From: Engelhardtia mirabilis
GTDB taxonomy: Bacteria; Planctomycetota; UBA1135; GCA-002686595
Direction of reading: 5' to 3'
Assembly: GCA_007751255.1 (NCBI GenBank)
Contig: CP036296.1
Location: 2,294,001 to 2,358,000, forward strand
Length of the DNA stretch: 64,000 nt
The notes below the pieces were generated by a model that made no database searches, was not told the DNA's origin, and worked only from the letters and a program-made list of their open reading frames with translations. Positions 8,707 through 17,844 of the stretch are shown piece after piece; position 1 is the stretch's first letter, and every line of letters starts with the position of its first letter. A program made the position numbers and the translations under genes.

Positions 8707-10185
8707 GTGCTTGCGTTCATCCTGCGGCGTCTGCTGCTGATGATCCCGACGACGTTCGGGGTCGCTCTCGTCATCTTCGGGATCTACCACGCGGCCCCCG
8801 GTGACCCGGCCACGGTCATGATGGGCATGAGCTCCGGGGGCAACATGTCCCAGGGCTCCGACGCCGGCGCGCGCATCGACGCCTTCCGGCGCGAGTTCGG
8901 CCTGGACCGCAACGTGGTGGTCCAGTTCGTGAACTACATGGGGCCGTTCAACCTGCTGCGGGACGGCCATCCCTGGTTCTCGTCGCCCTACACGGAGCGC
9001 GAGTCCGAGCGGATCGAGGTCGACGGCGTGGGGCAGGTGGTGGTGGGCAAGGCCCTCGACATCGACTACCTGCCGGGCACCTCGGACGAGCGCCGCACGC
9101 AGATCGACACCGCCGTGAAGGGGCTCCTCGGCGCGACCGACACGGACGCCGCGGTGGCAGAGGTCGCCGGCTTCGGCGACGACGCGATCCCGGCCCTGTT
9201 GACCGAGCTGCACGCCGTGCGCCGGGCGCGGGGAGCGGACGTGCCGACCCGGGCGCGGTTGCTGAACGATGCCCTGGTCGCCGTCACCGGTCACGAGCCC
9301 GCTGTGCCGGTTTCGGTCGAGGAGGAAGCGCCCCGACAGCTGCTGATCGACCACTGGTTCGGCTGGTACTACACCGCGGGCGGTGGCGACCGCGTGAAGA
9401 ACAGTGGCGAGAATCCCTGGGGCGGCCTGCTGTACTTCTTCGACCTCGGCAAGGAGATGCAGACCAAGACGCCGGTGGCCGAGGAGCTCGCCAAGCGCCT
9501 CAAGGTCACGGTGCCCCTGGCCCTGGTCTCGACCCTCTTGGGCTACTTCATCGCCCTGCCCCTGGGCATCTTCAGCGTCCGACGTCAGGGCACGCGCATC
9601 GACGCCCTCACCACCACGGGCCTGTTCATCCTCTACTCGATCCCGACCTTCTGGGCCGGTCTGATGCTGATCCTCCTGTTCGGCAAGACCGGCGTGGATC
9701 TCCTGCCGGTGATCGGGCTGCACGACAAGGACGCCGACACCTTCACGACCGGCCAGTACATCTGGGATACGGTCCTGCACTCGATCCTGCCGATCGTGAC
9801 CCTGACCTACGTCAGCTTGGCCTACCTGTCGCGCCAGATGCGGGCCGGCATGCTGGACGTGATCCGCCAGGACTACATCCGCACTGCGCGGGCCAAGGGG
9901 CTGAGCGAGAACGTGGTCGTCTACAAGCACGCCCTACGCAACTCGATGATCCCCGTGATCACGCTGCTCGCGTCGATCCTGCCGATCCTGATCGGCGGCT
10001 CGGTCATCGTCGAGCTTGTGTTCGACATCAACGGCATGGGCAAGTACGCCTACGAGGGGCTCCTGCGGCGGGACTTCTACATCGTCATGGCGACGACGAT
10101 CTTCGTCGGGATCATGACCCAGATCGGCATCCTGCTGTCCGACATCACCTACTCCCTCGTGGATCCGCGGATCCGGCACAGCTAG
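8707..10185 (+). CDS. oppB: Peptide ABC transporter permease (OppB type) with central insertion
   Basis: Inner-membrane permease of 492 residues, about 170 longer than normal. The start is GTG at 8707, 54 bp after the binding-protein stop. Helix 1 (about 5-27) is followed by an inserted hydrophilic block at about 83-235 with an alpha-helical, HEAT-like look (DDAIPALLTELHAV). The normal core then resumes with YFFDLGKEM...TPVAEELAKRL, five more helices and the EAA loop DYIRTARAKGLSENVVV (about 389-405). The end TYSLVDPRIR is typical of OppB. The insertion sits between helix 1 and helix 2, the face exposed outside the cytoplasm. Confidence 0.93.
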   Translation: MLAFILRRLLLMIPTTFGVALVIFGIYHAAPGDPATVMMGMSSGGNMSQGSDAGARIDAFRREFGLDRNVVVQFVNYMGPFNLLRDGHPWFSSPYTERESERIEVDGVGQVVVGKALDIDYLPGTSDERRTQIDTAVKGLLGATDTDAAVAEVAGFGDDAIPALLTELHAVRRARGADVPTRARLLNDALVAVTGHEPAVPVSVEEEAPRQLLIDHWFGWYYTAGGGDRVKNSGENPWGGLLYFFDLGKEMQTKTPVAEELAKRLKVTVPLALVSTLLGYFIALPLGIFSVRRQGTRIDALTTTGLFILYSIPTFWAGLMLILLFGKTGVDLLPVIGLHDKDADTFTTGQYIWDTVLHSILPIVTLTYVSLAYLSRQMRAGMLDVIRQDYIRTARAKGLSENVVVYKHALRNSMIPVITLLASILPILIGGSVIVELVFDINGMGKYAYEGLLRRDFYIVMATTIFVGIMTQIGILLSDITYSLVDPRIRHS

Positions 10186-10195
10186 GCCAAGATCC

Positions 10196-12001
10196 ATGAG
10201 CAGCATCGTCAGCGAGAGCCCCGATCCGGGCCCCCGTACAAGCTCCAGCCCGGGCCCGCGTGGGCCCGCACGGCTGATCGACGAGGGCGCGAATTACTCC
10301 AAGGACTACTGGGACCTGGTCTTCGAGCAGCTCGCGCATCGCGGGATGTTCAAGTTCGGCATGTGGGTCCTCGCGGTCCTCTACGGACTCGCGATCTTCG
10401 CGCCGCTGATCGGCAACGACCGGCCCTACAAGCTGGTGGCGATCGACTACGGCGGCTACGAGCGCGCGAACCGCGCCATCGGCGGCCTGGTCGGCGCCGC
10501 GGTCGATCGCATAGCGGCGGCGCAGACCGAGGCCGATCTGGAGCAGGCGGCGACGGCGAGCGAGCGCGAGCTCGAGGCGGTCTCGGTGCGAATCGAGACC
10601 ATGCGGACCTACCTGCCCGCGCAGGAGCACCCTGCGCTCAACGATCTCGAGGCCGAGTTCCAATCGCTGGTAGCCAGCGCCAGGGAGGGCCGGGCTCCGC
10701 CGCAAGGGGAACTCGACAGCCTCGCGTCGGCCGCCCTGGCCGTCAGCGCCGAGTACGTCTCGACCGGCCCGAAGCCGACGGCCGAGAGCACCGGCAAGCG
10801 TCTGATCGCCCACCGCAGCTACCCCCTGGCCGAGGGCCTCGGTTGGGGCTCGGTGGTCTTCATCGTGCTCTGGGTGATGCTGGTCACCTACCCGGGCTGG
10901 AGCAAGGTGTGGAACCGCGGCTGGCTGGGCGGCGACCGTGAGCGCATTCGCGACCACAGGCGCTACAAGCTGGCGCTCGTCATTGGCGTCCCCGCCCTGG
11001 CCGGGCTCCTGTGGGCCGCGTTGATCGGTGGTGGCGCTCCCGCCTTCGACCTGTCGCCCTACAAGCGCGCACTGACCGACGGGACGATGGTGGCCGTCGA
11101 GCCCCCGCTCCTGGCGCCGGTGCCGATCGGCTACTCCGAGACCCACAACGAAGAGAACTTCCGTCCGCCTACCTGGCTCGCCAGCTCGCGACTCGACTCC
11201 AACGGCCGGTACATGACCGGCCTGCGGGTCGCCAAGCCGGACCCGATCACCGGCTACCTGCCGCCGCCCACGCCGACCGAGGTGCGCTTCGGCGAGGCCT
11301 GGCCCAACGCGCCGCACCGCCACCTGGCGGGCACCGACGAGCTGGGGCGCGACTTCTTCGTACGCCTGTTGTGGGGCGGTCGCGTCAGCCTGGCCGTGGG
11401 CATCCTCTCCGCCTTCCTGCTGACGGTCATCGGCGTCGTGCTCGGCTCCCTGGCCGGCTACTTCGGCGGCTGGGTCGACGTCGTGATCATGCGCGTGATC
11501 GAGGTGCTGCAGTCGATCCCGGCCTTCTTCCTGATCCTGGCCTCCCTGGCCTTCATCGACCCCAACAAGGTCGGCATCCCGCCGATCATGATCGTGGTGG
11601 TGGTGATCGCCCTGGTGCGCTGGACCGGCACGGCGCGCCTGGTGCGCGGTGAGTTCCTGCGCCTGCGTGAGCAGGAGTTCGTGCTCGCCGCCCGGGCCCT
11701 GGGCTTCTCGAACCTGCGCACGATCTTCCGCCACGTGCTGCCCAACGCCCTGAGCCCGGTGCTCGTGAGCGCCGCCTTCGCGGTGGCGTCGGGCATCCTG
11801 ACCGAGTCGGCCGTCAGCTTCCTGGGCTTCGGCGTGCAGCACCCGGAGGCCTCCTGGGGCAGCCTGGTGAACGAGTCCAAGAGCCCCGAGTTCTGGTGGG
11901 TGCAGGTCTTCCCCGGGGTCCTGATCTTCGTCACGGTCACCTGCTACAACCTCGTCGGCGACGCCATCCGCGACGCCCTGGATCCGAAGATGAAGGTCTG
12001 A
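10196..12001 (+). CDS. oppC: Peptide ABC transporter permease (OppC type) with insertion carrying extra membrane helices
   Basis: Inner-membrane permease of 601 residues, about twice normal. Helix 1 lies near residues 53-72. The insertion from about 75 to 375 has an alpha-helical part rich in Ala/Glu (about 95-190), then two extra hydrophobic segments (about 216-232 and 258-278), then a Pro-rich stretch. The standard core begins at [20 protein letters not shown] (about 376-395), with the EAA loop [17 protein letters not shown] near 498-514. The extra helices suggest that part of the insertion lies on the cytoplasmic side. The gene starts 10 bp after the upstream stop. Confidence 0.92.
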   Translation: MSSIVSESPDPGPRTSSSPGPRGPARLIDEGANYSKDYWDLVFEQLAHRGMFKFGMWVLAVLYGLAIFAPLIGNDRPYKLVAIDYGGYERANRAIGGLVGAAVDRIAAAQTEADLEQAATASERELEAVSVRIETMRTYLPAQEHPALNDLEAEFQSLVASAREGRAPPQGELDSLASAALAVSAEYVSTGPKPTAESTGKRLIAHRSYPLAEGLGWGSVVFIVLWVMLVTYPGWSKVWNRGWLGGDRERIRDHRRYKLALVIGVPALAGLLWAALIGGGAPAFDLSPYKRALTDGTMVAVEPPLLAPVPIGYSETHNEENFRPPTWLASSRLDSNGRYMTGLRVAKPDPITGYLPPPTPTEVRFGEAWPNAPHRHLAGTDELGRDFFVRLLWGGRVSLAVGILSAFLLTVIGVVLGSLAGYFGGWVDVVIMRVIEVLQSIPAFFLILASLAFIDPNKVGIPPIMIVVVVIALVRWTGTARLVRGEFLRLREQEFVLAARALGFSNLRTIFRHVLPNALSPVLVSAAFAVASGILTESAVSFLGFGVQHPEASWGSLVNESKSPEFWWVQVFPGVLIFVTVTCYNLVGDAIRDALDPKMKV

Positions 12002-12003
12002 CC

Positions 12004-13041
12004 TTGGCTTCCGAACAGACGACGGCCGCCGGACACGGAAGCGCTTCGGGTGAGAAGCGCGTTCTGCTCGACGTTCAGGGCCTGCAGACCTACTTCTTCT
12101 CCGACGAGGGCACCGCGCGTGCCGTCGACGGGGTCAGCTACCAGATCTTGGAGGGCGAGACCCTCGGTGTGGTGGGCGAGTCCGGCTGCGGCAAGAGCGT
12201 CACCTCGCTCTCGATCATGCGGCTGATCCCCGACCCCCCCGGCAAGATCGTGGGCGGCCACATCAAGTTCGAGGGCCAGGACCTGGTCAAGCTGTCCGAG
12301 GAGAAGATGCGCCGCATCCGCGGCGACGACATCGCCATGATCTTCCAGGAGCCGATGATGGCCCTGAACCCGGTCTACACGGTCGGGAACCAGATCATGG
12401 AGACGGTGATGCTGCACCGCGGCATCGACAAGCACGCTGCGCGGGCCCACGCCATCGACATGCTCGAGAAGGTCGGCATCCCCAGCCCCGAGCTGCGGGT
12501 CGACGCCTACCCCCACGAGATGTCGGGCGGCATGAAGCAGCGGGTCATGATCGCCATGGCCATGAGCTGCGATCCGAAGCTCCTGATCGCCGACGAGCCG
12601 ACCACGGCCCTGGACGTCACGATCCAGGCCCAGATCCTCGACCTGATCCGCAAGCTGCAGGACGAGACGGGTATGAGCGTGCTGCTGATCACCCACGACC
12701 TGGGGGTCGTCGCCGAGACGGCGCACCACGTGGCCGTGATGTACGCCGGCAAGGTGGTCGAGTACGCGCGCGTCGAGGAGCTGTTCGGTCGGCCGCGGCA
12801 CCCCTACACCATCGGGCTGTTTCGCTCCCTGCCGGACCTCGCCCCGCCGGGGCAGCGGCTGAGCACGATCCCCGGCATCGTCCCGGCGGCTACGCGCTTC
12901 CCCGAAGGCTGCCGCTTCCGGACCCGCTGCACCATCGCCACCGACCTCTGCGCGTCGGTCGAGCCGCCCCTGCTGCCGCTCGACAGCGACGGCGGTCACA
13001 CCGTCGCCTGCCACCACCTCGAGGAGGCCGAGAAGCTGTGA
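12004..13041 (+). CDS. oppD: Peptide ABC transporter ATPase (OppD type)
   Basis: First ATPase of the plus-strand importer, 345 residues. I place the start at TTG 12004, two bases after the permease stop, with AAGATGAAGG upstream; the frame is open further upstream but there it overlaps the permease gene. Motifs are Walker A GESGCGKS, signature MSGGMKQR, Walker [14 protein letters not shown], and the C-terminal oligopeptide region with [12 protein letters not shown]. It overlaps the next ATPase gene by four bases (GTGA), so the two are translationally coupled. Together they should form the heterodimeric motor of the importer. Confidence 0.94.
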   Translation: MASEQTTAAGHGSASGEKRVLLDVQGLQTYFFSDEGTARAVDGVSYQILEGETLGVVGESGCGKSVTSLSIMRLIPDPPGKIVGGHIKFEGQDLVKLSEEKMRRIRGDDIAMIFQEPMMALNPVYTVGNQIMETVMLHRGIDKHAARAHAIDMLEKVGIPSPELRVDAYPHEMSGGMKQRVMIAMAMSCDPKLLIADEPTTALDVTIQAQILDLIRKLQDETGMSVLLITHDLGVVAETAHHVAVMYAGKVVEYARVEELFGRPRHPYTIGLFRSLPDLAPPGQRLSTIPGIVPAATRFPEGCRFRTRCTIATDLCASVEPPLLPLDSDGGHTVACHHLEEAEKL

Positions 13042-14039
13042 GCGCCACCACCAAGACCGCCCCGCTGATCGAGGTCCGGGGTCTGAAGAAGTACTTCCCG
13101 ATCAGGCGCGGTGTGTTGCAGCACCACGTGGGCGACGTGAAGGCCGTCGACGGGGTCGACTTCGACATCCACCGCGAAGAGACCCTGAGCCTGGTGGGGG
13201 AGTCCGGCTGCGGCAAGACCACCGCCGGGCGGACCCTGCTGCGGCTGCTCGACCCGACGGGCGGATCGGCCCTGTTCCGGCCCGAGCCGAACGAGCGCCC
13301 GATCGACCTGTTCGAGCTCAGCAACCGGGCCATGCGCGTCCAGCGCAGGAACCTGCAGATCATCTTCCAGGATCCCTTCGCCTCCCTGAACCCGCGCCTC
13401 ACCATCGGCAACGCCATCGGTGAAGCCCTGGACGTTCACGGGGTCGCTTCGGGGCACGAGCGCGAGCGCCAGGTCGCGGAGCTGCTCGAGCACGTGGGCC
13501 TGCGCCCGACCGTGGCGAACCGGTACCCGCACGAGTTCTCTGGCGGCCAGCGTCAGCGCATCGGCATCGCTCGGGCCCTGGCCCTGCGGCCGAAGTTCAT
13601 CGTCTGCGACGAGGCGGTCAGCGCCCTCGACGTCTCGATCCAGGCTCAGGTGATCAACATCCTGAAGGACCTGCAGGCCGAGTTCGGTCTCTCCTACCTG
13701 TTCATCGCCCACGACCTCTCGGTGGTGAAGTACATCTCCGACCGCATCGCCGTGATGTACCTCGGTCGCATCGTCGAGATCGGCGACACCAAGGAGATCT
13801 TCGAGTCGCCCGCGCACCCGTACACGAAGGCGCTGCTGTCGTCGGTGCCCGTTCCGGACCCGACGGCCAAGCGCGAGCGCATCTTCCTCAAGGGCGACGT
13901 GCCCTCGCCGGCCAACCCGCCCAAGGGCTGCCACTTCCACACGCGTTGCCCGGTTGCCGAGGCGCGCTGCCGCGAAACCTACCCGTCCCAGGTGGCGGTT
14001 TCGACGACCCACACGGCGGCCTGTCATCTGCTGACCTGA
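13038..14039 (+). CDS. oppF: Peptide ABC transporter ATPase (OppF type)
   Basis: Second ATPase, 333 residues, starting at GTG 13038 inside the upstream stop (GTGA). Motifs are Walker A GESGCGKT, the OppF-type [11 protein letters not shown], signature FSGGQRQR, Walker [13 protein letters not shown], and the C-terminal cysteine-containing [15 protein letters not shown]. It is the last gene of the operon. Its stop codon (14037-14039) lies inside the left arm of the 62-bp inverted repeat, so the last bases of the gene are part of that structure. Confidence 0.95.
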   Translation: MSATTKTAPLIEVRGLKKYFPIRRGVLQHHVGDVKAVDGVDFDIHREETLSLVGESGCGKTTAGRTLLRLLDPTGGSALFRPEPNERPIDLFELSNRAMRVQRRNLQIIFQDPFASLNPRLTIGNAIGEALDVHGVASGHERERQVAELLEHVGLRPTVANRYPHEFSGGQRQRIGIARALALRPKFIVCDEAVSALDVSIQAQVINILKDLQAEFGLSYLFIAHDLSVVKYISDRIAVMYLGRIVEIGDTKEIFESPAHPYTKALLSSVPVPDPTAKRERIFLKGDVPSPANPPKGCHFHTRCPVAEARCRETYPSQVAVSTTHTAACHLLT

Positions 14040-14163
14040 GGCGTTCGTACGGTGCCAGGCACGAAACCGCCGCCTGAGCGCCACTCAGATCACCGCCGAA
14101 AGCGGTGATCTGAGTGGCGCTCAGGCGGCGGTTTCGTGCCTGGCACCGTACGAACGCCTCAGG
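14035..14163. repeat. Perfect 62-bp inverted repeat with 5-nt loop
   Basis: The left arm 14035-14096 and right arm 14102-14163 are exact reverse complements over all 62 bases, separated by CGAAA. The left arm begins two bases before the oppF stop codon. The arms contain GGTGCCAGGCACG, itself nearly palindromic and like sequences I recall from REP-type elements. It sits between convergent genes (oppF and the HAD gene) and could end transcription from both sides, but there is no U-tract, and 62 perfect pairs is far longer than a normal terminator. A MITE-like snap-back element or an assembly fold-back are the alternatives. Confidence 0.9.
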
Positions 14164-14260
14164 CCACGCGCGTGCCGCGTCGCGTTCACGTCGTGCGTTG
14201 GCGGGCGCTCAGTCGTTACCCGATCGAGCTCATCCAGCGAGGAGCGCGACCGCGGGCGGC

Positions 14261-14983
14261 TCAGAGCGGGACGGCGTACTCGTCCCGCAGTATCTGGCGG
14301 AGCTGCTCGAAGTCCGAGACCACGTGGTCGGGTTCGATCCCGGTGCCCTCGAGTCGGTGCTTCGCGGCGCGCTCGGACCAGACCGTGACCATTCCCAAGG
14401 ACTTGGGCGGAGCGATGTCGTGCTGCGGGCTGTCGCCCACGTACATCACGCGCTTCGGCGGCAAGCCCATCTGGCGCAGCGCGGCGAGGTAGAGCTTGGG
14501 ATTGGGCTTGGCGATCCCGATCTGGTCGGAGATGAAGATCGCGTCGGCATCGAGGTGGGGGACCAGGCCCAGTCGGACCAGCTTCTCCGCCTGCTTCGTC
14601 GTCCAGCCGTGGGTAACAATCCCCCGGCGCAATCCGGCGCGCTCGATCCCCTCCAGCAGGGGGAGCACGTCGTCGAAGGGCTTCAGCTCGCGGTACTTGG
14701 TGTCGTGGTAGGCCACGATCCCCGCGGCCACGATGATCGCCGGGTTGCGTCCGCCGAGCCCCTCGGGCTTGACCCGCTTGAGGAGTTGGTCGAAGTGGCG
14801 GTCGTAGTTCGATGAGAACTCGCCGATGATCTCGCCGAGCTCTTCCAGCACTTGGTCGGGGTCGGCATCGAGTCCCGCCGCGACCATGGCCTCGACGGAC
14901 GCACGGCGCGCCCGTTGGGCGAACTCCGTGGTCGAGAAGAGGGTGTCGTCGATGTCGAACAGGACGGCGTCCAGTCGGGCCAT
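14261..14983 (-). CDS. HAD-superfamily phosphatase (TIGR02253-like)
   Basis: Haloacid-dehalogenase-type hydrolase of about 240 residues, probably cytoplasmic. Motif I is DAVLFDIDDTL with the nucleophile Asp, motif II is GIVTHG, motif III has the Lys of GIAKPNPKLY, and motif IV is MYVGDSPQHDI. The helical cap stretch SSNYDRHFDQLLKRV strongly resembles the archaeal/bacterial TIGR02253 group as I remember it. The substrate is unknown. The ATG at 14983 puts motif I near the N-terminus; an ATG at 14992 (three residues longer) is equally possible, and the upstream in-frame extension to 15079 is unlikely. It converges with the oppF operon. Confidence 0.85.
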   Translation of the reverse strand: MARLDAVLFDIDDTLFSTTEFAQRARRASVEAMVAAGLDADPDQVLEELGEIIGEFSSNYDRHFDQLLKRVKPEGLGGRNPAIIVAAGIVAYHDTKYRELKPFDDVLPLLEGIERAGLRRGIVTHGWTTKQAEKLVRLGLVPHLDADAIFISDQIGIAKPNPKLYLAALRQMGLPPKRVMYVGDSPQHDIAPPKSLGMVTVWSERAAKHRLEGTGIEPDHVVSDFEQLRQILRDEYAVPL

Positions 14984-15101
14984 GGGCAGCATGGTCCCAG
15001 GCGGACCCTTGGATTGCCATCGGCAAGGATCGATCCGATGCAGCTCTGACACAGGGCGACCGATCCTGCCTCGGGCCACCGTCTATGCGCCTCGCCGAAC
15101 G

Positions 15102-15143
15102 CGAGCGGGGCCCGCTCCTCGTCTGAGGAGCGGGCCCCGCTCG
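15102..15143 (-). terminator. GC-rich hairpin downstream of secretin-like gene A
   Basis: Perfect 19-bp stem (15102-15120 with 15125-15143) and a 4-nt loop GTCT, 26 bases after the stop of the minus-strand secretin-like gene. There is no T-run on either strand. It probably ends or protects the 3' end of the eight-gene locus. Confidence 0.7.
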
Positions 15144-15168
15144 GGTCGATGTCAGGAAGGGGAGCGGA

Positions 15169-17844
15169 TCAACGCCGCTCGAGTCGGGCGATCTCTTCCT
15201 GGACGTCCGTGATCCAGGCCTTGAGCAGGATCATCAGGCTTTCTTTCTCGTCGCTGTAGCCCTCTTCCTTGAAGAAGAAGCCGACGATCGGGATCTTCGC
15301 CAGCCACGGCACTTCGGCGCGACGCTCGATGTTCCGCACGCGGCTGAGACCGCCGAGCAGGATCGAGCCGCCGTCCGGAATGACCGCCGTCGTGGCGATG
15401 TGCTGGACCTCGAGCTCGGGCAGCTCGAATTCCACCGGCTGACCGACGGTACCACCCAGGTTGGTGGAGAAGGTGGTCAGGCTGACGACCTCGGCAACCG
15501 TGGGGCGGATCTCCATCCGGATGTACTTGCGGTCCTGGGTGATGGTCGGGCGAACCTCGAGCACGACGCCCTCGATCAGCACGTTGATCACCGGGTCGGC
15601 GATGGCCTGGGCCGTCGCGACCTCCACGTCGAAGTCTTGGATGTAGGCGCGCTGGTTGATGACCGAGACGTAGGAGCGCTGGGTGTTGAACACGCTCAGG
15701 GTCTGGTCGTTGACCACCTCGACCTGCTCGTCCTTCTCGATCATCCGAAGGATGAAGGAGAGTTGGGCGTCGTCGAGCACGGTCCACTGGGTGGTCATCC
15801 CGCCGACGGTGGACAGGGCCTTGCCGAGGGAGGTGCCGAAGATGTTCGACGTGCTGCCCTTGAAGTCGCCGTCGCCACCGTCGTCGTAGAAGAAGCCTGC
15901 GCTGGGCGGACCCGCGGCGTTGGAAACGTTGACGCCCCCGCCACCGTTGTCGAAGCCGGCGTTGGCGTTGTCGTCGAGACCGTTGGTGACGTCGTCCAGG
16001 TCGGTGAAGGGATCACCGGGGTTGTCCAGACCGCGCCACTCGACGCCGATCTCCTGGATGAAGTTGTCGGCTACCGTCAGGAACTTCGACTCGATGGTCA
16101 CCAGCGACGAGTTGAACTTTCGCAGGTCGTCGAGGAACTGGCGAACTTCGGCCTGGACCTCGTTGGTGTGGACCGCGACGAGGTAGCCGGTGTCGAGCAC
16201 CTGCAGGCTGACGCCGTCGTTGTCCCAAGTACCGATGGCGACGTTCTCGCGCACCAGGCCCTCGAGGGTGTCGGGCTCCATCAGGGTCTGACCCTCGGTG
16301 AGGCCACCGAAGGGACCGCCACCGTCGTCGTCCTCGATGTCTTCGAACAGGCGCAGGCGCTCGAGACGGGGGCTGAGGAAGTTGGTCAGCGCGAACAGGA
16401 TGTCCTGGACGTCGTGGACCTGCGGGACGTGGTCGCCTTGGGCCTTCTCGATCGTCGTGACCAGGACCGCCTCGTGGCGCACGGTCCAGGTCACCTGCTC
16501 GCCGGCGAGGTCGGTGATCAGGTTCAAGACCTTGTCGACCGACATGGGGTTCTCGAGGCGCAGGTCGAAGATCACGCCCTCGTCGTAGGCCGCCTCTTCC
16601 GCGGCGGCGTCGACCACCAGGGCCAGGCCCGTGATAGCGCGCAGGTTGCTGATGACCGCGCTCAGGCTCTCTTCGTCCTGAACCACCAGGCCAGGGATGG
16701 AGCGCTGTGCGAGGTTGGCGCGCAGGGCCACGTCGGCGGCCGACGTCTGGCTGCCACCACTCAGGGTCGCCTGACCCCGGGTCTCGCTGATCTTGGCCCA
16801 GAACTCCGCGTCGGGCAGGCCGATGATCTCGGTATCCGCAATCCGCAGGGCGCGGATCTCCTGCTCCCAACGCTGGAACTGCTCGCGCTTGCGTTCGATG
16901 TAGCTCTCGCGAACTTCCTTGCGTCCTGCCTGGAAGGCCGCATCGCGAAGCTCGATCGCGCGGTCGTTGCGCGGATCCTCCTGCAGCACGCGGTCGGCGA
17001 GCTCGATCGAGGTATCGTAGGCGCCGGCATCGAAGGCTCCGATGGCCTGCTCGAGGACGGCGTTGACACGGTTGGCGCGGCGGGCGTCCTCGGCCTCACG
17101 CTCTTGGCGCAGCAGTGCAGCGGTCTGCTCCTCAGCCTTGGCGCGTGCGGACTCGGCGGCGTCCGTGCGTGCGGTGCGAGCCTGGGCCAGGAGCGACTCG
17201 GCCCGCTCGGCGATGCCGTCGTCGGCCATCTCGACCGGCGCGAAACGCGCGTGCTCTCGGGCGAGGACGAACTCGTTGATGGCGGCGTCGTAGTTGCCGC
17301 GGGCGAGTTCTCGCTGACCGTTCTCGAGGGCCGTCTCGGCCTTGGCGCGTAGCTCCTGTTGCTTCAGGTTCCAGCGCGTCTCGAGGTCGTCGGTCGCTGC
17401 CGAAGCCACGCCCTGGGTGTCTCCGAGAAGTTGCTTGACCTCCAGGAGTTCCTCTCGGATCTCCTGGTTGTCGGGCGTCAGCAGCAGCGCGCTCTCGAGG
17501 GCCTCGGCTGCTTCGTCGAAACGCAGGCGCGAGCGCTTGTCTCGAGCGGTGAGCAGGAGTTCCTCGGCGATGATGGCTCGCTTCTGATCGCGTAGTGCAA
17601 TCTGGCCGATCTCCTTGTCGAGGTAGCCATCTTGCGACATGCCGCCGCTACCGGCCGAAGCATCGGTCGCGCCGGCGTCCGCAGTTTCAGCACCCTCCGC
17701 CGGCCCGTTCGAGTCGGTGGCTTCGATGTCGGTGCCGTCGCTGTTCGTGCTGCCGCCGTCGGGCGTACCGACAGCGTTGCAGGAGGCGAGGGTCAATGCG
17801 CTCAGGGACAGCGCGAAGGCGACTTTCCTCATCGGTTCTCGCAT
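15169..17844 (-). CDS. Secretin-like outer-membrane lipoprotein A
   Basis: Protein of 891 residues with a lipoprotein signal (LTLASC, lipid Cys22). After a Ser/Thr/Gly/Asp-rich linker comes a helical TPR/coiled-coil region (about 75-330). A short secretin-N/STN-like domain follows (about 378-465, with GLALVVDAAAEEA), then an N1-like fold (545-580). A C-terminal secretin domain (about 585-880) carries VIPDGGSILLGGLSRV and VPWLAKIPIVGFFFKEEGY. Secretins form multimeric outer-membrane channels in type II/III secretion and type IV pili, but no partner genes of those systems are present. The start is ATG 17844; ATG 17832 is an alternative. It is the last gene of the ExbB/ExbD/TPR locus and a paralogue of gene B at its other end. 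Confidence 0.85.
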   Translation of the reverse strand: MREPMRKVAFALSLSALTLASCNAVGTPDGGSTNSDGTDIEATDSNGPAEGAETADAGATDASAGSGGMSQDGYLDKEIGQIALRDQKRAIIAEELLLTARDKRSRLRFDEAAEALESALLLTPDNQEIREELLEVKQLLGDTQGVASAATDDLETRWNLKQQELRAKAETALENGQRELARGNYDAAINEFVLAREHARFAPVEMADDGIAERAESLLAQARTARTDAAESARAKAEEQTAALLRQEREAEDARRANRVNAVLEQAIGAFDAGAYDTSIELADRVLQEDPRNDRAIELRDAAFQAGRKEVRESYIERKREQFQRWEQEIRALRIADTEIIGLPDAEFWAKISETRGQATLSGGSQTSAADVALRANLAQRSIPGLVVQDEESLSAVISNLRAITGLALVVDAAAEEAAYDEGVIFDLRLENPMSVDKVLNLITDLAGEQVTWTVRHEAVLVTTIEKAQGDHVPQVHDVQDILFALTNFLSPRLERLRLFEDIEDDDGGGPFGGLTEGQTLMEPDTLEGLVRENVAIGTWDNDGVSLQVLDTGYLVAVHTNEVQAEVRQFLDDLRKFNSSLVTIESKFLTVADNFIQEIGVEWRGLDNPGDPFTDLDDVTNGLDDNANAGFDNGGGGVNVSNAAGPPSAGFFYDDGGDGDFKGSTSNIFGTSLGKALSTVGGMTTQWTVLDDAQLSFILRMIEKDEQVEVVNDQTLSVFNTQRSYVSVINQRAYIQDFDVEVATAQAIADPVINVLIEGVVLEVRPTITQDRKYIRMEIRPTVAEVVSLTTFSTNLGGTVGQPVEFELPELEVQHIATTAVIPDGGSILLGGLSRVRNIERRAEVPWLAKIPIVGFFFKEEGYSDEKESLMILLKAWITDVQEEIARLERR

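Noticed and set aside
14114-14815. Two opposite open frames with the same first 17 residues at the 62-bp inverted repeat
   Set aside because: The identity is produced by the inverted repeat itself; both run through real genes on the other strand.
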